A stretch of DNA of 64,000 bases from Erigeron canadensis. Lineage: Eukaryota > Streptophyta > Magnoliopsida > Asterales > Asteraceae. The stretch is from assembly GCF_010389155.1 (NCBI RefSeq), contig NC_057769.1, forward strand, positions 2,542,001 to 2,606,000. The letters are read 5' to 3'. The position numbers and the translations under genes are program-made. This document shows, piece after piece, positions 12,601 to 23,841 of the stretch (position 1 is the first letter of the stretch; every line of letters begins with the position of its first letter). The notes beneath the pieces were generated by a model that was given only the letters and a program-made list of their open reading frames with translations, was not told where the DNA came from and ran no database searches.

Positions 12601-15515
12601 GAACCTGTTAAAACATGTTAAAGTAACTGTTAAGCAAAAAATATACTATGCAACTTTTTGTATTTTTAAAAATAATTGTTTTTAATATTTCAAAGTTAAA
12701 CATTTAACTTTTTTGATACATAAAACGAATAATTGTCACGCTCAAATCATTAAAGACAAGTTTTAAATGAGTCGTTTTCATGTTTGAAAGCTGGGAATTT
12801 TGTGCGCACCGAACCTGTTAAGACACGATTTCTCAGCCTTTATGCTAATATCATATAACTTTGAATAAATTTGATTTAATCTATGTTTTGGTATATTGTT
12901 TCTTTATACACCCCAATTAATTCTCGAAATTTGTTTAACAAATTAATTGTGTATATGTGTAATTAGAAAGAAAAATTTAAAAATAAATATTGATACTCTT
13001 AGTTTTCTAAAACAGCTTTTGCAAGTCATTAACTTTCTTACGTACATAATTTCCTTTTGCATCGCAAGTAATTAACTTTCATGCATATAGGTAATTAACT
13101 TCACTTCACACATAATTAACTTTTAAGATTTAGAAATAATGACTAATACTCTTGGTTTTTCAAAAGAACTTTTGCAAGTCATTAACATTTCCTACACAAA
13201 TAATTTCCATTTTGCATTGCAAGAACTAATTAACTTTCTTGTACATAATAGACTTTTTAAATTCATTTAACATAAGAAGCTTTTAAAATTACAATTTATT
13301 AAGACAGATGGTGTGGTTTTAGAATTGATTTCGAAACTAAACTTTTATATTATTATAAGGAAAATAATCCGTACTACAGACTTTACCTAAGCCTAGGTAT
13401 TGTCACATTAAAAAAAGTTACAAATTAAACTTTTGAATTTGATAAACATACATAACCCCATAAATTTTACATAATTTCCTCATGTTTTACCTAAAATAGG
13501 TATTATATGTTTTACCTAACTTTTTTCCATTATTATAATATATATTTGGTTTCCGAACTTATAGGTTTCTGAATTTCATTTTATTTTCTTAAAATCAATA
13601 TGTTGTCCCGAAAGTTTCTATAGACATGAGTGAATTTTGATAAATATGTGATCATTAATTACCTAACAGAGAAATTCTATAGACACGTCCTTTTTCGATA
13701 AAAAAAAAGCATGCGATATTTATAACCCCTTATAAAACATATTGACCTCTCTTATTTTAAGAAATTCAGCACTTTTTTATACCCAAAATACCTTTATTTC
13801 TTAATCCTAATTCCTATATACACATAATCTATACTTTTATACTATTTAATAAATAAAACAACTCTCTCTTTAAATGTTATGGAGTAATTATCTATAATAC
13901 CATTAATGATTAAATTACAATGTCAGTCTTATTAAAATATCTCTATTAACCTTCTACACCAATTACCTTTACATCAATTATTTACACCACTCGATGCCAC
14001 CTCCACCACCAACAATCGCCCCAACCATCACACCGTTGCCGCCACAACCACCGCCGTATTACGCGGATACCAAGCTAGTTGATCCAACACAATTCATCAC
14101 GTTAGCCTGCCATATCGGTAAATTTCGCATATTTATTTGAGCTTACAAAATCTATAAACCAACATCATATTTATTATTCTCTCTTTTTCCTGCAATTAAT
14201 TATACCCATCATATTTATCATTTCCCTCTCTTCGATTTTGCAAACCAAAACCAACAAGTCCTCCAAGCAAACTTTTGTCTCTTACTTTCGAACTCAACAG
14301 AATACGAAATGAATTCAAGACTACGATGATGATATATATCCCAAAACCAATATCTGTACAATACATATATAGATATATGTGTGTGTGTATATCTATATCT
14401 ATACAAACACAAACAAAACACATAAATCAAATCAACTTTCTAATATCACTAGATCTATATCTCTCCACTTCTACCGCCGGTGACAAACAATCACCACTGC
14501 CGAAAACCACCACCATCATGTTTTGTCGCGTTTGGGGTTGGGTTTCGTCTTTCATCTTTATGGTTGTAAACAAAAAGTAGTTTCTTGGGTTTGATAAGAT
14601 TTGTTTTTTATTAAAAAAGAAAAGAAAGAAACATAAGAATCTATCGATAAACGCGGGTAAGGTGAACAGATGTTGAGTTGGAAGATTTTCCATATATGAA
14701 GGTATGGTGTGTTTTGAAAATTTAGATAACTAATTATCTGATTTTGTTTAATAATGATTGTAGTTATTTATTTGTTTGTTATTGTGATATGAAATGGGTT
14801 TACATGGATCTGTTTATGTTGTTATTTAGTTTTGAAGAATACAAATTTTATGATGGTAAATTGATTATGAACTTATTAGATGACGGTCTGAAAATAAGTT
14901 TGGTTAGAATTTTTTGTTAATGATTTGTGGATTGATGAGATAGTAGCAAGAAAAGTAAGAAAGATTGTTAAGAGAGAAGCTGGTGAAAAAGAAGAAAGAA
15001 GAAGGGGGAGGTTGTTTAACATGTAAATAACTAAAATATCCTCATGTGCATTTCACATATAAGGATTAGGGGTTAACGGAGCCATACTAACGTTGATTAA
15101 GGTAAGGGGTATGTAACGAATCAAAAAATCACCGTTAGGTGTGACTCGTTCTTAGGTTCGCTTTGGTTGGTCCGTCTGCACAGAGATGAAGGAACTTGGC
15201 GTTATTTTTTAATTTTTATCTGTGTATATTGTATACATAAATGTGTTATGCATGTATATATCGGTGTGTAGTGGTGGCTGTGAAAAAAAAGGCATAACCA
15301 TTTTTTCCGGCGTGAGGTACCTGTGTGGTGGGCGGTTGCGAAGGGAAAAGGAACGAAGAAGAAGACCACTTTATTTATTTATCATTATTATTATTATTAT
15401 TATTAATTTTCAATTTTCATTCTTATAGTTATATGTAATTCTAAAAATCACTCTAGAATAAATATGTTTACTATATTATTTATGTTATTAATAATAATTA
15501 TTATTATTTATTTTC

Positions 15516-15570
<55 letters not shown>

Positions 15571-17014
15571 GGGTAAAAGTGTAAAATTAAATAAATAGTG
15601 GGTCATAGACTAGTCTTGACATTGAGTGTTTTTGAGGATTAGTCATTGGTTAGTCCTTAGGCTGATGTGGAGCTGATGTGATGCTGGTCCTTGGAGAATG
15701 AGTCCTGGGCACTGTGAATGTTTTTTTTTTTTGTAAAGTTAGTTTCGACTTAGACGTGCTGGAAGCAATTTTAACCAACAAATCGTTGGACCCCCAATCC
15801 CCTCCTCATAAAAAATACCTTGAAATGATAAACCCAAAACTCGAACCTGAGACCTTGAGAAAAATTCACCTCCGAACCCATTGTGAATGCTCTAAGCAAC
15901 AAAAGGATAGCAAAATAGCATGCCTAATAAATGTATCATCGTTAATGAAGAATTTTAAGCATTTAATATTAATGAACCATGTAATTATGGATTCCTCTTT
16001 AGTGAAGAATATCAAGCATTTCAAAACCGTTTCTCTTTTTTGATATCGATCATAACTTGTGATTAGTGAACCATCTAGTGAGCTTCAATTAAGACTAATG
16101 AATACGTTCCACAACAAACTTCATAATTGTTAGCAATCAAAAATCACAAATAAGAGTCGTTATGAAGAAAGATGAATGTTGGTTTAGCATTGATGTGAAA
16201 ACTTAACTTTTATATTATATATAGGTATAGATAGAATAAAATCAATAAACAATGACCAAAATATCCTATATATAAAAAAAGTATTTTAAGTTAATTTTTA
16301 AAGTTTATATTACATCTCTTTAATTTATTGTCAATATGAATATGAATATAAATTTAGGTTAGGCAGCATAATAAATTGAAAATTATATGTTATATTTACA
16401 TTCGTATTCGTATTTTTATATTATTTATATTAAATTATAAAAAAATAACTTTTTATTTTTGTAAATGTTGAAACTTGTGTAATACTTACGCATAGTACTG
16501 CTTAAAATACCCTTTGGACTTTCAAACCAATAGAAAAAGTTTGATCCGTAAATGTTCTTATACTCAAAACACTTAGTAATGTATATACTTCAAAAATACA
16601 TTGCATACTCTCTTTTCGGTACGTGACACTGTCTCATGTTTGCAAGTAATTTGGTGACTCATCATTTATTTGAATTAATAGTTATAATAAATGGGAAGGG
16701 AGTGTGTAAAGGGATGAGGAGGGAGATGAGGAGATAGAGAAAGTTTCGGCTGGGAGCTGGGGGAGAGGGAGATGGGAGAAGTGTGTGGCAGGGTGATGGA
16801 GGATTGGAGGGTTGATGAGACCGCCACTACAAGGTGATGATTGCCACTAAAAAAGGCTGAAAAAAAAGTTAAAGAGTTAAAATGAGGTGAAGTAATTTGA
16901 TTGGGTAAAATTAAATTATGGGGGAGATGGGATGGTCGCATTAAGTCATTGGGCAATGGACACGCATTCATTGGTTTTAGAAGATTTTTTCGGCTAATTT
17001 TTAAGAGGATTTAT

Positions 17015-17059
<45 letters not shown>

Positions 17060-20000
17060 GTCTACTGTAATATACGGAGTATAACTTTAGCTGTTTGTTT
17101 TTAAGTTAACGACTCCTTTTTCAAAATTGCCCCGAAATTGGTTCGTTTTAATCTGGTTCCCATGTACTTATTCTATGTAAGTCGTTAATCTTTAAGTACC
17201 CGAAGCTTGCGGACCCTAACGGGCCTGTTGTTGGTCCTGTCGCTCTCCCCCATTAAGAAGTTTGTAAAAAGGCTCAAGTTTTTTGCTTGCTATAATATAA
17301 ACCCATTCTAGGTTGTGGCAACGTTCTACTCCTCCTGAGCTGTCTTGTTAAAAAAAAAACAGAAAGAAAATTGCTACGCTGCTGCCTGCTCGATCTCTCC
17401 TTCTGCTGCACTTCCTGGTCCAAAAAAGACCTAATCTTCTCTTGATCTATCTGATCCAATAACCAAGAATTGATGTTGCCCGGGGTACAACTGCTTCTAT
17501 CACCAAAAGTACCTTGAGCTTAACAGATTAAATGTTAATTATGAACAAATAAGAATTTTGATTTATAAATTCAATAATGTTCTTATATTCCCATTTCAAT
17601 AAATACTTCTACCAGCAAATAGTTGGCATGAATTTGATGATATATATATGTAGAGTAAAATTTATGACACCAACTTAACGAATTTTAATTTGATGCGGAT
17701 ATTCAAATCATTTGAGTTATACATTAAAGCTAAGATTGTTGTGATTTACAGAATAATAGGAAGGACAACCTCCAAATTTCACTCGAAGTCATAAAATTGG
17801 GCACACAAAACTTCTGTGAGGACAACTGCATTGAAAAAGGAAGATTCTGGAGGGTGTATGAAGGAGAGATTTTACTTGCAAATAATACCAATCGGCGTAC
17901 CCCCATTGTTGCAAAAAGATTTGACAGCCGGCGGGATGAAGGAAACTCTCAATTTATAAGAGAGTTGAAAGTTCTTTATGAGCGTAAGCACGAGAATATT
18001 GTTGGTCTTCTAGGGTATTGTAACGAAATGGGTGAAAAAATGATTGTGCATGAGCACGTGTCTAACGGAACACTGGATAAGCATTTGGACAATGCCGCTG
18101 ATCTTACATGGTTGAAACGCCTCAAGATAGGCCTCGATGTTGCAAGGGTATTGGAATATCTTCATACAGGTGGCAGTACAAAAGATACTCGGATCATACA
18201 TAGACACATCAGATGTAGTAGCATCCTACTTGACGGTGATTGGAGGGCTAAACTTTGTAATTTTGAGGAGTTCTCATATGCTTTGGAACAAAAGAAAGTT
18301 GAACATATCGATGATGATAATGCATATGGCTCACTGAGCTACTTAGACCCCCGGTACAAAAGGCAACGTTATTTAGATGCGGCGTCTGACATGTACTCAT
18401 CAGGTGTGGTTTTATTGGAGATGATGTTGGGGAGATTGGTGTGTGTAGAGGAAATGGAGGAAGTTGTTAAGGAATTTTCTTCGGGTAAAATCGATGATCA
18501 TAGACTAATATTTGAGGGTATAAAGGAACATGTTGATATTCATTCATTCAAGGCATATCATGCCATCACCTTTAAATGCCTTGGTGATAATGGTTTTTTG
18601 CGGCCAACTGCTAGGGAGTTAGTTAAACAACTTACGTCAGCATTGGCATACCAAGTAATTAAATACCACTGTTCATGAGATCAGAAAATGAAACTATAAG
18701 GAAAATGAAATTTATGAACTAATGTTTTAATTCTTCAATATATATATATGTATATATAGGAGGATTATGAGATATGGAAGCCCAAACTCCCTATGGACTA
18801 TGAAAAACTATCTGATATGTCAGGAAAAGACATTATTTCTGGAAGGTTTAAAGATATTTATGACATGCTATGTGCTGGATTCTTTTTTCAAAAAGGCAAA
18901 GCGGTATGTAATAAGTAAAGCAAGAAAGCCATTAAACTCGTCTCATCAATTATATTAACTATCTAAAATGTTAATTTGCTGAAGATTATTAGGTTTGATT
19001 TCTTTGCAGTGGTTTTCTTTGGGAAGCAACGGAAAAAGAAATGTGTTGATATCGGCTAAAAAATTTTCATACACAAACTACCATCTACACAAGTGGCGAT
19101 CAAATCATATTTCAAGGCACACACGTTCCTTTCTGTTTCCTGATTATATATAGTCGGTGATTTTTTTTTTGAATTTAAGCTCTTCGCCACAATAATGATA
19201 TAAAATACATACACTATACTACCACATTTTGGTTGAAAACATTATTAAATTAATAGAAACTAGCTTGTATGTGGGGAAAAGTGAGGTTGTGACTAAATTT
19301 AATCAAATATTTTGTAACATCCACAGGTTTCAGGTGGTAGCGAAAATGCTGGATATATCGAATCTGAAGGTCCGAATCAAGATAAAACCTCAACTTTTAC
19401 TTCCGGGCGATAACTATGGTGTTCATCTAGTCTTTAAGTTTCGTGAACCAGGAAAGTTTCTATCTAAACACATGTATGTTAACCTAAAGTACAAAAGTGG
19501 GAGTGACAATTTACGTTCACATTATGCCACATGGAGAGAAGACGGGTGGATGATGATTGAATTATGCCAAATCCTGAATTACAAGGAAGATACTGTGTTT
19601 GAAGTTTTACTGGAGAGCTTTTCGCGAAGCCACTGTGGAAGTAGCGTCTATGTAAATGGCATAGAGTTTCGTACCATAGACAATGTAAGTCCTAATATAG
19701 TTGAGTGTTTCTGTTTTATTCTTGATTAATTCTTTTGTTTACATTTTGGAACATGGTAGATAGATCATCAGGTACAAGATCATGTCCTACATTATTATAA
19801 AGTTTATAACAAGGTAATTTATACAGGAATATGAAGAAATCAAGAAGCCAAAGGAAGTACAACACTCTCTAGTTGATTACAAGGAAATGTTGAAGAGCCC
19901 AGGAAAGGCTAACAAGGTTAAAAGTATCCTTTTATATTTCTTACGATGTTTATAGATCGAGAGAATAATTGAATTGCTCTTTGTAATTTACTGATAAGAT

Positions 20001-20867
20001 ATCTCAAATTTTGGTGAACACGGGTTCTTGCTCAAAGAACTACAGAGTGAAAAGATATGTTTTATGCTGTCAGAGATGGAAGCTGCTCCATACAAGTCTT
20101 CAAAAGAAAAGCCTTTTCATTTGAAATATTCAGTCGAGTCAAGGTTTGCTTCTTCAACAATTTTCATTATATCTTCCCATTTAACTAATAGATTTTTCCA
20201 TTTACATGTCCCATTTATGCGGGAGATAGTTTGTCGTAAATATAGACAAATTGTTAGGGAAAACAAAATCAGCAAAGCATGTACATTTCATTAGTGACAC
20301 ATCAACCTTAGTTTTTGTTGTTCTTATTTGCTACACTTTATACATTTCAAATACTTGGTCTGTAAGAATCACAAAAGTTTCACCTCTCGGCTGATGTGGT
20401 TGAACTAACAGTACCCGCTCTTTCCGAATTATGTACTCACATGATATATTATTGTTCATAGATTTCAAAAGGAAATCGAGCTTTCAAAGCGACAAGTATT
20501 TGGTATTAAGGGAAAAATCGAAAGTCAAGTGTTGTCGCCGGATACAGATTACATGTGTCACCTTGTATTTAAGCTGTCAGAAACATGTCACGGGTTGCAT
20601 TCTCCTGTGAGAGTAAGGAATGTTTTACAGTGGAAAAACAAAGAGGTTGGACTTATTTGCTTTAGGCCTCCAAGCCCATGGAACTTACCTGATACTGATG
20701 GGTCTCCAAGAGCAAGGGATGATGGATGGATGGAGGTTCTTGCATGGAAATTCAACTCAAAATCTGCTCTCAGAAGCAATCATATTCCTATATATATAAA
20801 ATTCATAACTTATGAAGGAACCATGTCTGGCCTTATTGTAAGCGGCCTTGAGGTTCGGCCAATGTAA
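2491..20867 (+). CDS. Gene A: pseudokinase-kinase-pseudokinase-PP2-PP2 protein
   Basis: Ten exons join in frame to about 1,356 residues: 2491-3453, 3599-3634, 9926-10891, 17752-18654, 18760-18903, 19010-19116, 19327-19684, 19827-19916, 20046-20143, 20462-20867 (TAA). Domain order is K1 pseudokinase (1-333), K2 RD kinase (334-655), K3 pseudokinase (656-956), linker (957-1004), PP2-1 (1005-1159), spacer (1160-1189), PP2-2 (to 1356). No signal peptide or membrane segment is visible, so it is probably cytoplasmic. Family knowledge: RLCK kinase domains phosphorylate Ser/Thr in receptor signalling, and PP2 domains are Nictaba-like lectins. Two splice sites differ from gene B: a GC donor after 19116 and a shifted acceptor at 20045. 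Introns 2 and 3 are 6.3 and 6.9 kb and filled with transposons, so an annotation pipeline may split this gene. One continuous transcript is inference from frame and from the matching plan of gene B. Confidence 0.72.
3855..3990 (+). mobile_element. Helitron 3' fragment
   Basis: A Pro/Thr-like CCACCG-rich block ends in a TCACGCGGGTGCCGTGCTAT motif, like the 3' ends of the other short Helitrons in this window. No 5' end was found, so this is a fragment. Confidence 0.35.
4068..4278 (+). mobile_element. Short non-autonomous Helitron
   Basis: Starts TCTATATTATCTTATAAAG after a host A and ends in GTGCTAG before a host T, as Helitrons do (A|TC...CTRR|T). The 3' part carries the CCGCCACCAC-rich block and a GC-rich tail typical of the family seen at 13828, 34223 and 62549. 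Length is 211 bp with no coding capacity. Confidence 0.6.
4301..5945 (-). mobile_element. Short LTR retrotransposon (LARD/TRIM-like), TSD ATATA
   Basis: Left LTR 4301-4837 (537 bp) and right LTR 5370-5945 (576 bp) are near-identical and begin TG and end CA. They are flanked by ATATA at 4296-4300 and 5946-5950. Read on the minus strand, the element has a primer-site-like GGCGGCATCCGTGGGACC just inside the right LTR, and a polypurine-like TAGGGGGCT just before the left LTR. The 532-bp interior has no gag or pol, so it is non-autonomous. The right LTR is longer mainly because of an internal repeat near 5815-5870. Short ORFs in the LTRs are not genes. Confidence 0.82.
6200..6738. mobile_element. 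TIR element (MITE-like) with GC-rich core
   Basis: Imperfect inverted ends of about 40 bp pair CAATCCAAAAAGTACAAAAA (6216-6235) with its near reverse complement at about 6695-6724. The interior is rich in GCCGCC/ACCACC. Its open frame on the plus strand (6277-6675) is compositional and has no recognisable protein. A similar terminus (TTGTACTTTTTGTACTTTTT) occurs near 30983-31002, so the family is repeated. Confidence 0.5.
9040..9358 (-). mobile_element. Decayed reverse-oriented Helitron-like piece
   Basis: Read on the minus strand it has the CACCACC-rich block followed by a GTACGGATACCATGCGGTAT tail, matching the 3' style of the window's Helitrons. The terminal CTRR and the TC start are not convincing. 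Confidence 0.3.
9926..10891 (+). CDS. Gene A exon 3: K2 active-type kinase
   Basis: A single 966-base exon, phase 0 at both ends (TTGCAG acceptor, GTAAGT donor), encodes a complete kinase of RLCK/CrRLK1L type. All catalytic motifs are visible: glycine loop GSGGYGKVYKA, VAIK, a helix C Glu in FLAEIELLSK, HRDIKSAN, ADFGLSK, DPEYLETG and SDIYSFGVV. It is an RD kinase. A polar insert of about 15-20 residues separates the glycine loop from VAIK. It is a few residues shorter than in genes B and C, which carry an extra xKRxT stretch before VAIK. This is the only module of gene A likely to transfer phosphate. Confidence 0.85.
13828..14078 (+). mobile_element. Short non-autonomous Helitron
   Basis: Begins TCTATACTTTTATACTATTT after A. 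The late part is CACCTCCACCACC-rich with a GTATTACGCGGATACC tail, and the end is AAGCTAG before T. Length is 251 bp. Confidence 0.6.
15517..15570. repeat. (ATT)n microsatellite
   Basis: An uninterrupted run of ATT/TTA triplets of about 54 bases, preceded by imperfect copies from 15386 on. Confidence 0.9.
17020..17057. repeat. (AT)n microsatellite
   Basis: A pure AT dinucleotide run. It creates a Tyr/Ile repeat in a spurious ORF. Confidence 0.9.
17752..18654 (+). CDS. Gene A exon 4: K3 pseudokinase
   Basis: A 903-base exon with phase-0 borders starts NNRKDNLQISLE after TTTACAG. It keeps the beta-3 Lys (IVAKRF) and helix C Glu (RELKVL). The glycine loop is degraded (EKGRFWRVYEG), HRD reads HRH (IIHRHIRCSS), and DFG reads NFE (LCNFEEFS). 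SDMYSSGVVLLE replaces the usual SFG. The loop after helix F is shortened compared with gene B. The HRH change is unique to this copy, since B and C still read HRD. Predicted inactive, possibly able to bind nucleotide because the Lys/Glu pair remains. Confidence 0.78.
18760..19684 (+). CDS. Gene A exons 5-7: linker and PP2 domain 1
   Basis: Exon 5 (18760-18903, 48 codons: EIWKPKLP, YDMLCAGFFFQKGKA) is a linker conserved in all copies. Exon 6 (19010-19116) supplies the WFSLGSNGKRN strand and HKW. Exon 7 (19327-19684) supplies the PP2 core: VVAKMLDISNLKVRIKIK, YGVHLVFKF, ATWREDGWMMIELCQ and FRTIDN. The REDGWMMIE motif is the PP2/Nictaba hallmark. The junction between exons 6 and 7 splits an Arg codon (AG/G). 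The donor after 19116 is GC (AAG|GCACAC), where gene B has GT. A usual family role is carbohydrate binding; the ligand here is unknown. Confidence 0.75.
19827..20867 (+). CDS. Gene A exons 8-10: spacer and PP2 domain 2
   Basis: Exon 8 (19827-19916) and exon 9 (20046-20143) are a charged spacer. Exon 10 (20462-20867) is a second PP2 domain: RQVFGIKGKIESQVLSPDTD, YMCHLVFKLSE, ICFRPPSPWNLPD, ARDDGWMEVLAWKF and LIVSGLEVRPM before TAA. The acceptor used by gene B for exon 9 (GAACAG) reads GAACAC here. The next in-frame AG is at 20045 (CTACAG), which removes a few residues but keeps frame. PP2-2 is closer to the classical PP2 pattern (LSP.T.Y, DDGWMEV, GLEVRP) than PP2-1. Confidence 0.75.
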
Positions 20868-21138
20868 GAGCATGTGTTAGTGTATGCCACCCATGGAGTT
20901 TGTCATCGATCTTACTAAGTTTTTACTTTCAAGTTTTTCTATTTATACGTCACATCTTAAAATTTGCAACTGAGGTACCTTTAGAGGTTTAGCATTAATG
21001 TGACACTAAAGCTATGAGCTCCGAATTTGGATACTTATCCTTTCAGAAATTCCAACTTATCTACTTATCCTTTCAGAATTTGGATACCTTTAGAGGCATT
21101 TTTAATGTATTACCTAAAAATCAAATACAAATCGAGAG
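20868..21138 (+). other. Gene A 3' flank, conserved with gene B
   Basis: Sequence after the stop (GTCACATCTTAA near 20950, GGTTTAGCATTAATGTGACA near 20986, AAGCTATGAGCTC near 21009) matches the region after gene B (about 52858, 53012 and 53032). This is probably shared 3' untranslated or flank sequence. No clear terminator was pinned. Confidence 0.5.
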
Positions 21139-22370
21139 TGTTAACAATTGATATAGAAAAATAGAAGAATTATTATTATTAGATAGAAGATAGCAAGGCT
21201 TTGAATAGCCTTTAAAGAACACATATTGATATAGGACAACATTATTGTAAATTGGTTATGTTATTCAAATTGTGATGATTACAAAGGAGCTCAATGTCCC
21301 TATTTATACATGAATTATGAAAGCTATTTTTGGAATGGTGATTAATTATGATCTTGATTGTTGACTTTGACTGTTGACCTTAACCGTTGACATTGACTTT
21401 GACTGTTTGACTGATTCCATTCTTGTTAACACTCCCCCCAAGTTGAATAGTGGGATTTCCAATATTCAACTTGAATTGGTTTCGATTTTTGGTTTTGGTG
21501 ATTTTTGGCTTTGGTTTTGAGTTTGACTTTAGCCACCGCGTTCAGACACAGAAGCCTTTGATTTATTATAGAGGTGTCGTCTTCTTCAGACATGGTAGTT
21601 TTTTATTTGAGCTACCGTCTTCTTCAGACAAGGAAACCTTTGATTGATTATTGAGCTATCGCCTTCTTCAGACATGGTAGTTTTTTTATTTGAGCTACCG
21701 TCTTCTTCAGACATGGTAGTTTTTTTATTTGAGCTACCGTCTTCTTCTGACATGGTAGTTTTTTATTTGAGCTACCACCTTGTTTTAGACATAGTAGTTT
21801 TTTGATTTGAGCTACCTCATTCTTCAGACATGGTAGGCTTGATTTGAGCTACCGCCTCACATGGTAGACTTGATTTGAGCTACCGCCTTCTTCAGACATG
21901 GTAGACTTGATTTGAGCTACCGCCATCTTCAGACATGGTAGACATGATTTGAGATACCGTCTTCAACATGGTAGTCTCATAATTTTGTTTGAGATACCGC
22001 CTTCAGACATGGTATTTTTTTTGTTTAAGGTGCCGCCTTTAGACATGGCAGCCGTTGATTTTGAGTTGTCGCCTTCAGACATGGTAGCTATTGGTTTTGA
22101 GCTGACACCTTTAGACATCGCAACCGTTGATTTTGAGCTGCCGCCTTTAGACATGGTAGCTATTGGTTTGAGCTGACTAAGCCACCGTCGTTAGACATGG
22201 TGGCTTGATTTGTGTGGTGGTTTTGATATATGAGCCTATACCCCCCCTAAAAAAAATATAGGAGGGTATTGGGGATTTTGTGATCGGTAAGCAGCTAGTT
22301 CCAAGGATCAGGAACACCGCTCTGATACCATGTTAACAGAAATTTGTGACTGATTCCATTCTTGTTAACA
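21139..22370 (-). mobile_element. Non-autonomous Copia-like LTR retrotransposon
   Basis: On the minus strand the order is: 5' LTR relic of 40 bp (22370-22331, only the two LTR tips remain), primer site TGGTATCAGAGC (22330-22319, initiator tRNA-Met type), interior, polypurine CTTGGGGGGAG, then 3' LTR (21431-21139, 293 bp, TGTTAACA at both ends). The flanks GAGAG (21134-21138) and GAAAG (22371-22375) differ by one base and may be a decayed target duplication. The interior is mostly a gag-like repeat region and holds no pol. Confidence 0.7.
21590..22200 (-). repeat. Minisatellite coding degenerate gag-like repeats
   Basis: About 17 units of roughly 33-38 bp share the core CTTCAGACATGGTAG. On the minus strand many units translate as MSEEDGSSNK or MSKGGSSK. 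They lie between the primer site and polypurine tract of the Copia-like element, so this is an amplified N-terminal gag segment. Confidence 0.7.
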
Positions 22371-23011
22371 GAAAGTACATGTTTAGTTTTTGAGGACCAA
22401 AAATGAAATCAAATTCGTTGGCTGTATGTCTCCCCTTATCTTAAATTCAAGAAATCAAAAGACTGGTCACTGGCTTCCAAGGAAAAGCAGGGAAAGACTC
22501 AAATCTGACCTAAATAACTTATTATTTGATTTTGGAATCGATCTCGGTGTTTTTACTGAACTCTACATATAGTTCATCTTGATATTTTTACACATCAATT
22601 TGTGTCTAGATCAAACTTTTGAGGTTAAACAATAAAACCTTTTGAAAGCATTCTTTATTAACTTGAAATTTAATCATAGATTAGCTTCAGTGGCAACTAT
22701 TAATAACACTAAATATAAAAAGAGTGTAATTATTGAATTCTCTCTGAAAAAAGAAAATATTTTATGAGTTGTTTTAACATAAAAATATTGTAGAATTAAC
22801 TCAAATGAATGGAATATCTTATTGAAATCATCTGCCAAATGTTTGAAGAAATATTTCCTTTTGTCTGTAATATAAACTTACCACCACGTGCCCTTTAAGC
22901 CTAGAATCATGGATAAAAAGTGAAAAGTTGGAGGGGCGGATGCTTAAAAACTTTACCCTTGTACAGTCCTACATTTGTGTAGTACAGAAAACTATAGCTT
23001 AAAAATCGTAT

Positions 23012-23803
23012 TCTCTATATATATTTAAAAACCGTGATCGGGTTTTGTGCCTCTCACATTTCAACTATATTTTAATATTTTTTGCTTCTTTGTCCCAGTC
23101 TATCGTCTCACGCTGGCAAACTTTCCCTATATTTTGGCCCATGTGGTAAGCCCAATTTTAAATTCAAACCAAATTCTGGAATTTATGAATACTCCTCGAG
23201 TCCTCCCTGCATTTTTTTTTTCAACTTTAAAGTGTTTGTGTGATTGTATCATAAAACTATGGATTTTGCATCAAATTTCTAATTGACATCTATTTATTAA
23301 AATATTTTGCGATTTTACTTATTTTTTAAATACTTAACCTATAACAGTGACTACTTTTAAATGTTATTATTTTAATATGGTTATGTTTTAATTCGTGTTA
23401 TATAATAAAAGATGCTTATATGTTAAACCTTTCATCATCATAATTCATATCATTTTATGATACACATGTTTATACTTTGTCAAAAGATTCTTTATGATTC
23501 TGTTAATACCATGTTTTAAATAATAGAAAATAGAATTATATGTTGTTATATTACTATTGTTGCTATGTTATATAATAATTCATAAGTATACTATTTATTA
23601 AACGATTGATGTTTGAGAAGTTTTTATTAATATTTTACTATTAACATGAATACTCCTAAATTGCCTTGGAATGTATCTGAGACTTTCGAAATCCCTTATT
23701 ATTCCAACCTTACAAATATTAGAAGTTGAACTTGAACTAAATCATCTAATTAGTTTTTTCAAACGTTACGTTTTCCAGGGCAACGCCCGGGTGACGAAAC
23801 TAG
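23012..23803 (+). mobile_element. Non-autonomous Helitron
   Basis: 5' end TCTCTATATATATTTAAAAA and 3' end CGCCCGGGTGACGAAACTAG before T. Length is 792 bp. Three small ORFs inside are AT-driven and not genes. Confidence 0.6.
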
Positions 23804-23841
23804 TTAAAATTATAAAACGTTATTATGTGAATTTTATTAAC

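Larger units (their letters stand above)
10892..17751 (+). other. Gene A intron 3 (6.9 kb), expanded
   Basis: The matching intron is 202 bases in gene B and 214 in gene C, so about 6.6 kb was gained here. It contains a Helitron (13828-14078), an (ATT)n array (15517-15570), an (AT)n array (17020-17057), and unclassified repeat-like segments at 14100-15400 and 16630-16990. Several small ORFs here are low-complexity. No kinase-family exon was found. Confidence 0.6.

Noticed and set aside
14196..14693. Overlapping ORFs on both strands in gene A intron 3
   Set aside because: Short, dinucleotide-driven (Tyr/Ile/His runs), no recognised protein.
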